Source: a virus. Taken from it: a stretch of DNA of 28,207 bases. The stretch covers positions 1-28,207 of the IMG/VR virus record IMGVR_UViG_3300035703_000352. One strand, given 5' to 3'. The first letter of the stretch is position 1. The number at the start of each line of letters is the position of its first letter. The notes under the pieces are model-generated. The model was not told the DNA's origin and made no database searches. It saw only the letters and a program-made list of their open reading frames with translations. Position numbers and translations under genes: made by a program. Shown piece by piece: positions 23,635 through 28,207 of this stretch.

Positions 23635-23846
23635 TCGCACACCCCGAAGACATCCTCAGCACTCTCCCCGGCTTGCAGTCGTTCCGCCGCCCGAATTAGT
23701 TCGGTTTCCGAAACAACTTTGAGCCGCGTGTCATCCCGTCCGGTTTCGGGACAGGTGCCGTAGATCGCCCACGACCGACCGAGCGCACGGATCGGCGTGC
23801 ATCCCGATTCAACCATGACAATAGATTCGGCTTGGGTGACGGTCAT
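23631..23846 (-). CDS. Small hypothetical protein
   Basis: A 71-residue protein, ATG at 23846 overlapping the previous stop (ATGA). The second half is helical and acidic (SETELIRAAERLQAGESAEDV). The N-terminus looks like a small beta sheet (ESIVMVESGCTPIRAL). No recognised family. Confidence 0.62.
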   Translation of the reverse strand: MTVTQAESIVMVESGCTPIRALGRSWAIYGTCPETGRDDTRLKVVSETELIRAAERLQAGESAEDVFGVCE

Positions 23847-23974
23847 TCCTTGCCCTCGCGCTTTCGGATGATCCGTTCAATCGCTTCGACTGCGACGCCG
23901 CATATCGCGCAGGTCATGAAGAAGTTCATCACCAGAACGATGATGCCGCCAAAGACAAACTGAATCAGCGTCAT
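23843..23974 (-). CDS. Tiny membrane protein
   Basis: A 43-residue protein from ATG at 23974 (ATGA with the previous stop), stop TGA at 23843. Residues 3-27 are hydrophobic (IQFVFGGIIVLVMNFFM and on), with a CAIC dithiol in the helix, followed by a basic tail (ERIIRKREGKE). It is one membrane-spanning helix with the C-terminus in the cytoplasm by the positive-inside rule. It may work with the adjacent 33-residue membrane protein. Confidence 0.62.
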   Translation of the reverse strand: MTLIQFVFGGIIVLVMNFFMTCAICGVAVEAIERIIRKREGKE

Positions 23975-24072
23975 AGCTCCACGTCCTTCGACATCAGGTA
24001 GAGCAGCCCGATCATCATGCCGATGAGCGCGACGAAGACGACGAATAGGACGGCTGGATCAGTCTCTCGCAT
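23971..24072 (-). CDS. Tiny membrane protein
   Basis: A 33-residue protein, ATG at 24072 with GGGAG 5 bases upstream. Residues 7-27 form one hydrophobic helix (AVLFVVFVALIGMMIGLLYLM). It overlaps the end of the HTH gene by 14 bases and the next gene by ATGA. Two single-helix proteins in succession suggest a membrane complex; lysis or host-membrane control are possibilities. Confidence 0.62.
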   Translation of the reverse strand: MRETDPAVLFVVFVALIGMMIGLLYLMSKDVEL

Positions 24073-24247
24073 CGGTCTCCCTTTCCTTCTTTTCGTCTTG
24101 CTTGCCGAGCTGGACGCCGTATCTCCAAACCGTCGTCTTGCTGATGCCGAGTCTGGTCGCAATGTGAGACGGACGTTCGCCGCGCCGCAACGCCGCCCGG
24201 ATTTCCTCGATTAGGTCAATGTGAATTGCCATGCCAAGATGATACAC
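24059..24247 (-). CDS. Small helix-turn-helix regulator
   Basis: A 62-residue protein with residues 21-44 (GERPSHIATRLGISKTTVWRYG) forming an HTH of the resolvase/transposase-like type, and a charged tail (KQDEKKERETDARD). GTG at 24247 is preferred because AGGA stands 6 bases upstream; ATG at 24232 would give 57 residues but has no such site. The GTG lies in the left arm of the inverted repeat at 24239-24303, so it may repress its own promoter and that of the divergent plus-strand operon. First gene of the long minus-strand unit. Confidence 0.72.
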   Translation of the reverse strand: MYHLGMAIHIDLIEEIRAALRRGERPSHIATRLGISKTTVWRYGVQLGKQDEKKERETDARD

Positions 24248-24303
24248 AATTTTTCCTAAAAGTTTTCAGTTTCGTTACATTTTCGGTTTTTTTCGTGTAT
24301 CAT
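24239..24303. promoter_or_regulatory. Operator-like inverted repeat between the divergent transcription units
   Basis: ATGATACAC at 24239-24247 and its complement GTGTATCAT at 24295-24303 are 47 bases apart, in the only divergent gap of the genome, which is very AT-rich. The right arm contains TATCAT (24298-24303), a fair -10 for the plus strand, with GTTACA (24274-24279) 18 bases upstream as a weak -35. The left arm covers the GTG start of the HTH gene. The pair may be the binding sites of that HTH protein. Confidence 0.6.
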
Positions 24304-24305
24304 GA

Positions 24306-24470
24306 ATGATGATGAAACGACGAAACGATCTCACGATTAGGGATGCGGACGGTCATTCGATCCTCGACTCTCAACCTCGCCGGTCACGTTGGGCGATCTA
24401 CCTTTTTGCCGCGGTGATTCTCGCTTACGGCATCCTGCGCGGCATCGAGCAATGGAGCGGCAGACCGTGA
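24306..24470 (+). CDS. Small membrane protein opening the plus-strand operon
   Basis: A 54-residue protein, starting ATGATGATG, ending TGA at 24470. Residues 29-45 form a hydrophobic helix (WAIYLFAAVILAYGILR) after a basic N-terminus (KRRNDL, QPRRSR). No Shine-Dalgarno sequence precedes it; if TATCAT is the -10 box, transcription would start almost on the ATG, so it may be translated leaderless. Its stop overlaps the GTG start of the exonuclease gene (GTGA). Function unknown. Confidence 0.6.
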   Translation: MMMKRRNDLTIRDADGHSILDSQPRRSRWAIYLFAAVILAYGILRGIEQWSGRP

Positions 24471-25399
24471 CGAAAGCACAACTCGCCCGCGCCGAATGGC
24501 TTGAAGAGCGCAAGACGTACCTCGGAGCGACGGACGTTTCCGCCATTCTCGGACTCAATCCGTACGAGACCGCTCATAACGTTTGGTTGCGAAAGCGCGG
24601 ACTCATCGAAGAGAAAGAGTCAACGCTACCGATGGAGTTGGGCATCTATCTGGAGCCGTTTATCGCTCGCAAGTTCGCCGAGAAGACGGGATACCGACTC
24701 ACGAAGTCGAAAACGTACCGAGACAAGAAGTTCGAGTTCCTCGCTTGCAACCCGGACCGCGAGTACCGAATCAAAGTCGAAGGCAAGTCGTACCGCGGCG
24801 GTGTCGAACTGAAAAGCGTCGGCCATTGGGCAGCGCAGAACTTTGGGTCCGATGGTTCGGACGCGGTGCCCGAGCATTATCTGATTCAGGTTCTTTGGCA
24901 ACTGGTCATCGCTCGCTTTGACTTTGTTCACCTCGTCGCGTTGATCGACAATCGCGAGCTGCGGGTCTATACGTACACGCTGAACCCGGAGCTGTCAAGC
25001 GTTGGGCACGTTTTCCCAAAAGAGGAAGCCGTCAAGCTGTACAACGCCGCTATCGCATGGTGGAGAAAGCATATGGAAGCCGGGATCGAGCCGGAACTTT
25101 CGGGGCACGATGCGGATACTCGATGGGCGCAGTCGGAGCGACAAAGCGAGGGATACCCCAATGATCGACTAGCGTACGCCGACGATAAAACGGAATCCGA
25201 AGTCTTGAATTTGCGCCGAGCCATTAAGAGACTTGACCGAGCAAAAACCGCAGAAGCGGAACGAAAGAACCGGATTCGACACTACATGGCGCAGAACAAA
25301 GCCGACATCCTTTCAACGTCGCAAGGGAAGTTCACTTGGAAGCTGGACAAGAACGGACAGGCACGATTTAGAACCCCATTCTCATCGGAGAAAGCATAA
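24467..25399 (+). CDS. YqaJ / lambda exonuclease-family recombination nuclease
   Basis: A 310-residue protein with the YqaJ-type PD-(D/E)xK fold. GATDVSAILGLNPYETAHNVW (residues 20-40, first conserved block), GIYLEPF with Glu63, ACNPDR with Asp97, VELK with Glu114 and Lys116, then YLIQVLWQL with Gln141: the full active-site set. It would degrade one strand from double-strand ends to leave single strands for annealing. GTG at 24467 is chosen because GGAG lies 9 bases upstream and it overlaps the previous stop; ATG at 24452 adds five residues. Next to an SSB-like gene, the usual exonuclease/SSB pair. Confidence 0.92.
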   Translation: MTKAQLARAEWLEERKTYLGATDVSAILGLNPYETAHNVWLRKRGLIEEKESTLPMELGIYLEPFIARKFAEKTGYRLTKSKTYRDKKFEFLACNPDREYRIKVEGKSYRGGVELKSVGHWAAQNFGSDGSDAVPEHYLIQVLWQLVIARFDFVHLVALIDNRELRVYTYTLNPELSSVGHVFPKEEAVKLYNAAIAWWRKHMEAGIEPELSGHDADTRWAQSERQSEGYPNDRLAYADDKTESEVLNLRRAIKRLDRAKTAEAERKNRIRHYMAQNKADILSTSQGKFTWKLDKNGQARFRTPFSSEKA

Positions 25400-25401
25400 G
25401 C

Positions 25402-25935
25402 ATGAACAACGAACACGCTGGAGAAATCTCATACGACTACGCGCCGCAATCAAGCGGAGGCAAGTACCTTCGACTCAAGAACAAAGGCGATAGCGCAATC
25501 TTTCGCATTGTCTCGAACCCGTGCCGGTTTTACGCCGACATCGTGGACCAGAAGACCGGCGACACCATTCGGAAAGAGCGTTTCGGATGGATCGTCGCTC
25601 ACAAAGAACAAGTCACATCGGCCGATGGAACCAAGTCGATTCATACGACACTGAAAGGTTTCGAGGCTGGAGTTGCAATCTGGCTTGCGATTCGCAAGTT
25701 CGCTCAAGACGAGGAGAACTACGGCGACCCGCGCAACTATGATTTCAAGATCACTCGCACGGAAGCCGCTGGGAACTACTACGACGTGACCGTCATGCCC
25801 AAGTCCATCGGCAAGCCGATCGAAGGGCTTGACGCTCTCATGGCCGAATCAAGCCTCACGCTGAATGACCTATTCCTCAAAAAGACAGGCCAGGCCAGCG
25901 ATGACACCGCTTACGACCCCTTCACGGATGAATGA
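25402..25935 (+). CDS. Probable phage single-strand DNA-binding protein
   Basis: A 177-residue protein starting 2 bases after the exonuclease. The core (KYLRLKNKGDSAIFRIVSNP, then ERFGWIVAHKE, NYDFKITRTEAAGNYYDVTV) resembles the OB-fold phage SSB family with 'YDITRT...Y.V' strands. It ends DDTAYDPFTDE, an acidic tail like those used by SSB proteins to bind partners. The partnership with a YqaJ nuclease supports a role in recombination. A Redbeta-like annealing protein is less likely because of size and the tail. Confidence 0.72.
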   Translation: MNNEHAGEISYDYAPQSSGGKYLRLKNKGDSAIFRIVSNPCRFYADIVDQKTGDTIRKERFGWIVAHKEQVTSADGTKSIHTTLKGFEAGVAIWLAIRKFAQDEENYGDPRNYDFKITRTEAAGNYYDVTVMPKSIGKPIEGLDALMAESSLTLNDLFLKKTGQASDDTAYDPFTDE

Positions 25936-25936
25936 T

Positions 25937-26116
25937 ATGACAAAACGAATCATCGCCGGCATTAGACGTCAGTTTCCCCGCACGTGCGGGGACTGTTTCG
26001 CCGCTCTAGCGATTGCGCTGCAATCCGACGACCTTCCCGAGAAGTTAACCCGCGAGGACCGAGAGGCATTGGCCTTCGAATTTACCGTCGCGGCAAGTGA
26101 GGATAGACAAAAATGA
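25937..26116 (+). CDS. Small hypothetical protein
   Basis: A 59-residue protein. Start chosen at ATG 25937, one base after the SSB stop; ATG at 25928 inside the SSB gene is an alternative. Helical and basic at the start (MTKRIIAGIRRQF), with CGDC (residues 16-19), then acidic. No family recognised. Confidence 0.58.
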   Translation: MTKRIIAGIRRQFPRTCGDCFAALAIALQSDDLPEKLTREDREALAFEFTVAASEDRQK

Positions 26117-26277
26117 ACGAATTGCAAAAGACGCACGATCTTATCAGCGAATATGAAGGTTACATCCCTAACCTCGATGATGTAGTCGAAGGGGTAAACG
26201 GGACAAAGACCGTCGCGGAGTTGACGCACTGCGACGCCGAACCCTCACTCAGAGATACGGTCAAGCCAGCCGCTTGA
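26113..26277 (+). CDS. Very small hypothetical protein
   Basis: A 54-residue ORF with ATG overlapping the previous stop (ATGA at 26113-26116) and TGA at 26275. Acidic, no motif. Coupling by overlap and protein-like codon use support it; it is easily missed because of its length. Confidence 0.55.
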   Translation: MNELQKTHDLISEYEGYIPNLDDVVEGVNGTKTVAELTHCDAEPSLRDTVKPAA

Positions 26278-26304
26278 GCCTTGGGAACCTTGGAGGTTTC
26301 GAGT

Positions 26305-26520
26305 ATGAACCTTCGCGCAATCGAAATAATTCAGCGGCACGGCGGCGTGATCGTGCTAATGCCGCTTCGAGTAGGTGACAGCGTTACGATCACTGACGCA
26401 TTTAAGGAGAAAGATAAGATCATCGACATCGAACTTCAAGAAAAGACAGGTTTGCCGTGCATGGTCATCATCGGCAAGCGTGAAAGCGCATTAGCTCGTA
26501 AGGAGTTGGAGAGCGAATGA
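26305..26520 (+). CDS. Small hypothetical protein
   Basis: A 71-residue protein; ATG at 26305 follows GGAGG at 26292-26296. A TTG at 26281 in frame is not needed. It has a small alpha/beta look (IEIIQRHGGVIVLMPLRVGDS). Stop overlaps the next ATG (ATGA). Function unknown. Confidence 0.66.
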   Translation: MNLRAIEIIQRHGGVIVLMPLRVGDSVTITDAFKEKDKIIDIELQEKTGLPCMVIIGKRESALARKELESE

Positions 26521-26774
26521 ACGAAAACCTGTGTCGAATTGCGGTGGCAATAAACCTGCTCAGACTTTCCAGGAAACTTATGGAAGATGCAACAAACGAA
26601 ATGGGTAGGTCAACTTCTCCTGACGTGTCAACTGAAACCTATCGTCGGCTAACAAGTTCGGTTTACTCGGCGTCGAGAGAAATATCTGACCGCATTAAAG
26701 ACTTAAAGTTGACGCGGGACGAAATTGCGCAAGCTGAGTCCATAAAGATGCGTGAGAGGAGTGGGACCGAATGA
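26517..26774 (+). CDS. Small helical hypothetical protein
   Basis: An 85-residue, largely helical charged protein (RRLTSSVYSASREISDRIKD) with no membrane segment. GGAG stands 5 bases upstream of the ATG. Coupled to both neighbours by ATGA. No family recognised. Confidence 0.66.
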   Translation: MNENLCRIAVAINLLRLSRKLMEDATNEMGRSTSPDVSTETYRRLTSSVYSASREISDRIKDLKLTRDEIAQAESIKMRERSGTE

Positions 26775-27013
26775 ATTGGACTACCGAAGTACCAAAAAAG
26801 CCGGGTTACTACCTGCTTCGAACGCGAGGAAACGACGAAGACGCACCGGGGACTTCTTGGGAGTGGTCTTCTCCGCAATTAATCAACGTCGCGATGACGG
26901 AAACGGGACCGATGAATAACTTCGGTGGCGCGATGTACGCAGTGATGCAAACGAACAGCTACCGTACAGTCTATTGGTTCGGCCCTATCCCCATGCCGGA
27001 GGAAGAGGAATGA
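26771..27013 (+). CDS. Small protein resembling DUF551-type phage proteins
   Basis: An 80-residue protein with a beta pattern: MNWTTEVPKKPGYYLLRTR at the start and VYWFGPIPMPEEEE at the end. This 'W..P...G.Y/VLV ... W.P.P.PP' outline is that of small DUF551-like proteins common in phages, whose role is unknown. GGAG precedes the ATG. Confidence 0.66.
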   Translation: MNWTTEVPKKPGYYLLRTRGNDEDAPGTSWEWSSPQLINVAMTETGPMNNFGGAMYAVMQTNSYRTVYWFGPIPMPEEEE

Positions 27014-27225
27014 GAATTTCCTTCTGCGCGTTCACGATTACCGTTACGCGCAACAATTCAAAACCTAAGGCGGTGTTCCCGAATTGCAAAAAGCACGATT
27101 TGCTTTACGACCCGTTCGGAGATGATGCGGATGGAACAACTGGTTACTACTGTCGTGTTTGTGACCGCAAGTTTGGCCCGTTGAATATGCCGGGGGACAA
27201 AGAATCCGAAGGCGGTGAAGCGTGA
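27010..27225 (+). CDS. Small zinc-ribbon-like protein
   Basis: A 71-residue protein with Cys26-x-x-His29 and Cys48-x-x-Cys51, spaced like a zinc ribbon (NCKKHD ... YYCRVCDRKFG). ATG at 27010 with GGAGG upstream, ATGA overlap with the previous gene. A nucleic acid or protein-binding role is possible. Confidence 0.66.
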   Translation: MRISFCAFTITVTRNNSKPKAVFPNCKKHDLLYDPFGDDADGTTGYYCRVCDRKFGPLNMPGDKESEGGEA

Positions 27226-27413
27226 AGTTGTCGGTTTTGTGCCCAACGTGCGGCGGGATCGGAAAGGTCAACGCCGTATTCGCATCAATCTCACCTTTTC
27301 AACCGCAAAGGTGCCTAACCTGCAACGGAAAAGGCTGGATCACAGGGGAGAAGCAAAGGCGAATTGAAGTTGGGGAACGTTTAAGGAAGGCCCAGCTCAA
27401 GATGGACTTCTAA
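27222..27413 (+). CDS. Small DnaJ-type zinc finger protein
   Basis: A 63-residue protein with two CxxCxGxG motifs: CPTCGGIG (residues 7-14) and CLTCNGKG (31-38), then a basic helix (RRIEVGERLRKAQLK). GTG start overlaps the previous stop (GTGA). The repeats match the zinc-binding domain of DnaJ, but no J domain is present. Last gene of the plus-strand unit. Confidence 0.72.
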   Translation: MKLSVLCPTCGGIGKVNAVFASISPFQPQRCLTCNGKGWITGEKQRRIEVGERLRKAQLKMDF

Positions 27414-27430
27414 CCCCTTCCCTAAAAGGT

Positions 27431-27478
27431 ATCGAATTCGCTAGGTTTAATTCCCACGAATTCGATGGAATTAAAACC
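27431..27478. promoter_or_regulatory. Two mutually exclusive hairpins after the plus-strand operon
   Basis: Hairpin A pairs ATCGAATTCG (27431-27440) with CGAATTCGAT (27457-27466). Hairpin B pairs GGTTTAATTCC (27444-27454) with GGAATTAAAACC (27467-27478, one bulge). Each arm of one lies in the loop of, or next to, the other, so only one can form at a time. Confidence 0.7.
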
Positions 27479-27502
27479 CCGCCTCCCGGAAGCGACGGGG
27501 TT
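27473..27502 (-). terminator. Terminator of the late (minus-strand) unit
   Basis: On the minus strand AACCCCG (27502-27496) pairs with CGGGGTT (27481-27475) around a 14-base loop, followed by TTAATT. The stem's last two bases plus the next two make TTTT. It lies about 75 bases past the last late gene (stop at 27578). It could also stop messages from the plus strand, weakly. Confidence 0.7.
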
Positions 27503-27528
27503 CCCGTCCGTAGATCGGATGTAGTAAT

Positions 27529-27548
27529 CCCCTCCCCGAAAGGAGGGG
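27529..27548. terminator. Strong GC hairpin in the convergent gap
   Basis: CCCCTCC (27529-27535) and GGAGGGG (27542-27548) pair around CCGAAA. No T run follows on either strand, so it may block exonuclease or pause polymerase. A weaker CCCGA/TCGGG stem follows at 27552-27570. Confidence 0.6.
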
Positions 27549-27577
27549 TGGCCCGACTCATCGAATCGGGTGCAGAA

Positions 27578-27760
27578 CTAGGATTGCACCTCGGGGTATT
27601 TCGCCTTGATTCGCTGGACCTCGGCCTCGATCACTTTCGGATCATCCGTGTACCCTGCCATGACCTCTCGGAGCGCGTAGGTAGTTCGAGACTGGTATAC
27701 CGCCTCGAACATATCCTGAACGTCTTGACTGAACGGCGATTGTGCAGGTTGCTTTCTCAT
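27578..27760 (-). CDS. Small helical protein, last gene of the late unit
   Basis: A 60-residue protein; ATG at 27760 overlaps the SGNH hydrolase stop (ATGA). It is helical and charged (FEAVYQSRTTYALREVMAGY, EVQRIKAKYPEV). No motif. It is probably made with the tail genes. The gap of 164 bases to its right neighbour holds only hairpins. Confidence 0.68.
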   Translation of the reverse strand: MRKQPAQSPFSQDVQDMFEAVYQSRTTYALREVMAGYTDDPKVIEAEVQRIKAKYPEVQS

Positions 27761-28207
27761 GGTACTGGGATTAGGATTTGGTTGATTTGGCCGTCGTTGT
27801 TGATTCCGCGAGCGATTGCGTCGTGACCCTGCAAGGTCAAGTGAACGCCGTCAGACGTGGATGTTCCGATGCCGGTTCGGACAGGAATCAGTACGCCGGT
27901 ATCACCAGCGACCACTGCGCTACCAAAAGCATCGGTAAAGATTCGATGCGCTCCGCCCGATTCATCGGACGCGGTGACACGGCGATACTCGCCCGCGTTT
28001 GGCCCTGTATCAAACCGCACGACCCAGTTCACGTATCGGCCAGAAGTGGACAGGTTCAAAACGCCCGTTCCGCTGACATTGAATCGAGTTGTCGATACCG
28101 TTCCCTGAGCCGTGAACGGGACGCACTCGCTTTCGAGAGGCTGATAGAACTTGTTCACGTCGGAAGGATCGCAAGCGTATTGCTCGATGTCCAGAACCCC
28201 GTCATAC
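27757..28207 (-). CDS. SGNH/GDSL-family hydrolase (C-terminal part of the gene at 1-1463)
   Basis: This is the same reading frame seen at the right end of the contig; 27962-28207 repeat the beginning of the window. The new part ends with block V, DGVH, with Asp525 and His528 completing the Ser-Asp-His set of an SGNH hydrolase, then a short tail and TGA at 27757. Blocks III and V are about 190 residues apart, with a beta-rich stretch (about residues 435-515) between them, longer than in a minimal SGNH domain. A reader that starts at the ATG at 28158 would call only a 133-residue fragment lacking the nucleophile. The stop overlaps the next start as ATGA. Confidence 0.87.
   Translation of the reverse strand, partial: YDGVLDIEQYACDPSDVNKFYQPLESECVPFTAQGTVSTTRFNVSGTGVLNLSTSGRYVNWVVRFDTGPNAGEYRRVTASDESGGAHRIFTDAFGSAVVAGDTGVLIPVRTGIGTSTSDGVHLTLQGHDAIARGINNDGQINQILIPVP
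27962..28207. repeat. Right copy of terminal overlap
   Basis: Same sequence as the first 246 bases. The T at 28080 in place of C at 119 changes codon 449 of the SGNH hydrolase gene from GAT (Asp) to AAT (Asn). This suggests two closely related genomes in the sample or a sequencing error. Confidence 0.93.

Noticed and set aside
26281-26304. TTG start at 26281 for the 71-residue gene
   Set aside because: The ATG at 26305 has a good GGAGG at 8-base spacing; the TTG has no such site.
27500-27600. A tRNA-like series of stems in the convergent gap
   Set aside because: The CCCGA/TCGGG stem has a 9-base loop and there is no consistent acceptor stem, anticodon arm or T-loop on either strand.

Overview
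The window is an essentially complete genome of a small tailed bacteriophage with a long non-contractile tail (siphovirus type), assembled as a circle. Bases 3-246 recur at 27964-28207 with one internal difference, so the unique circle is about 27,961 bp. Evidence for a phage is the unbroken series terminase, portal, prohead protease, HK97-fold capsid, connectors, tail tube, frameshifted tail chaperone, tape measure and tail tip. The host cannot be named. It is a bacterium, because Shine-Dalgarno sites of the GGAG/AGGA type precede many genes, and the phage is moderately GC-rich. I see no integrase, no CI-like repressor and no recognisable endolysin.

Layout on the circle: one long minus-strand unit runs from 24247 down to 1 and on across the junction to 27578. 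In order of transcription it holds a small HTH gene, two tiny membrane proteins, several small genes, a RusA resolvase, a replication initiator carrying a lambda-like origin inside its coding sequence, a DnaB helicase, a small cluster with a membrane/coiled-coil protein, TerS, TerL, a portal fused to a MuF-like tail, prohead protease, major capsid protein, a probable decoration protein, four neck or tail-completion proteins, tail tube, chaperone G/GT, tape measure, tail-tip protein, a 1006-residue fibre-like protein, a small beta protein, an SGNH/GDSL hydrolase split by the contig ends, and a last 60-residue protein. A plus-strand unit (24306-27413) carries a small membrane protein, a YqaJ/lambda-Exo type exonuclease, a probable single-strand DNA-binding protein and seven small genes, two of them with zinc-binding cysteine patterns. 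The two units diverge from an operator-like inverted repeat at 24239-24303 and converge on a hairpin-rich gap at 27414-27577.

How the genes work together: exonuclease and SSB form a recombination pair, RusA resolves branched intermediates, and initiator plus DnaB start replication. TerS/TerL package DNA through the portal into an HK97 capsid, and the remaining genes build a tail of roughly 70 nm if the usual length rule for tape measures holds. Almost all genes are joined by ATGA, GTGA or TAATG overlaps, so translation is tightly coupled.

Most notable: (1) a textbook -1 frameshift signal in the tail chaperone gene, with slippery heptamer, 8-nt spacer and hairpin, whose shifted frame ends exactly at the tape-measure start; (2) iterons, a polypurine tract and an inverted repeat inside the initiator gene; (3) the SGNH hydrolase that is hidden because it crosses the contig ends; (4) a divergent two-gene cassette with a plus-strand HTH gene and its own terminator between two tail genes; (5) three adjacent perfect hairpins just ahead of the chaperone gene; (6) mutually exclusive hairpins in the convergent gap.
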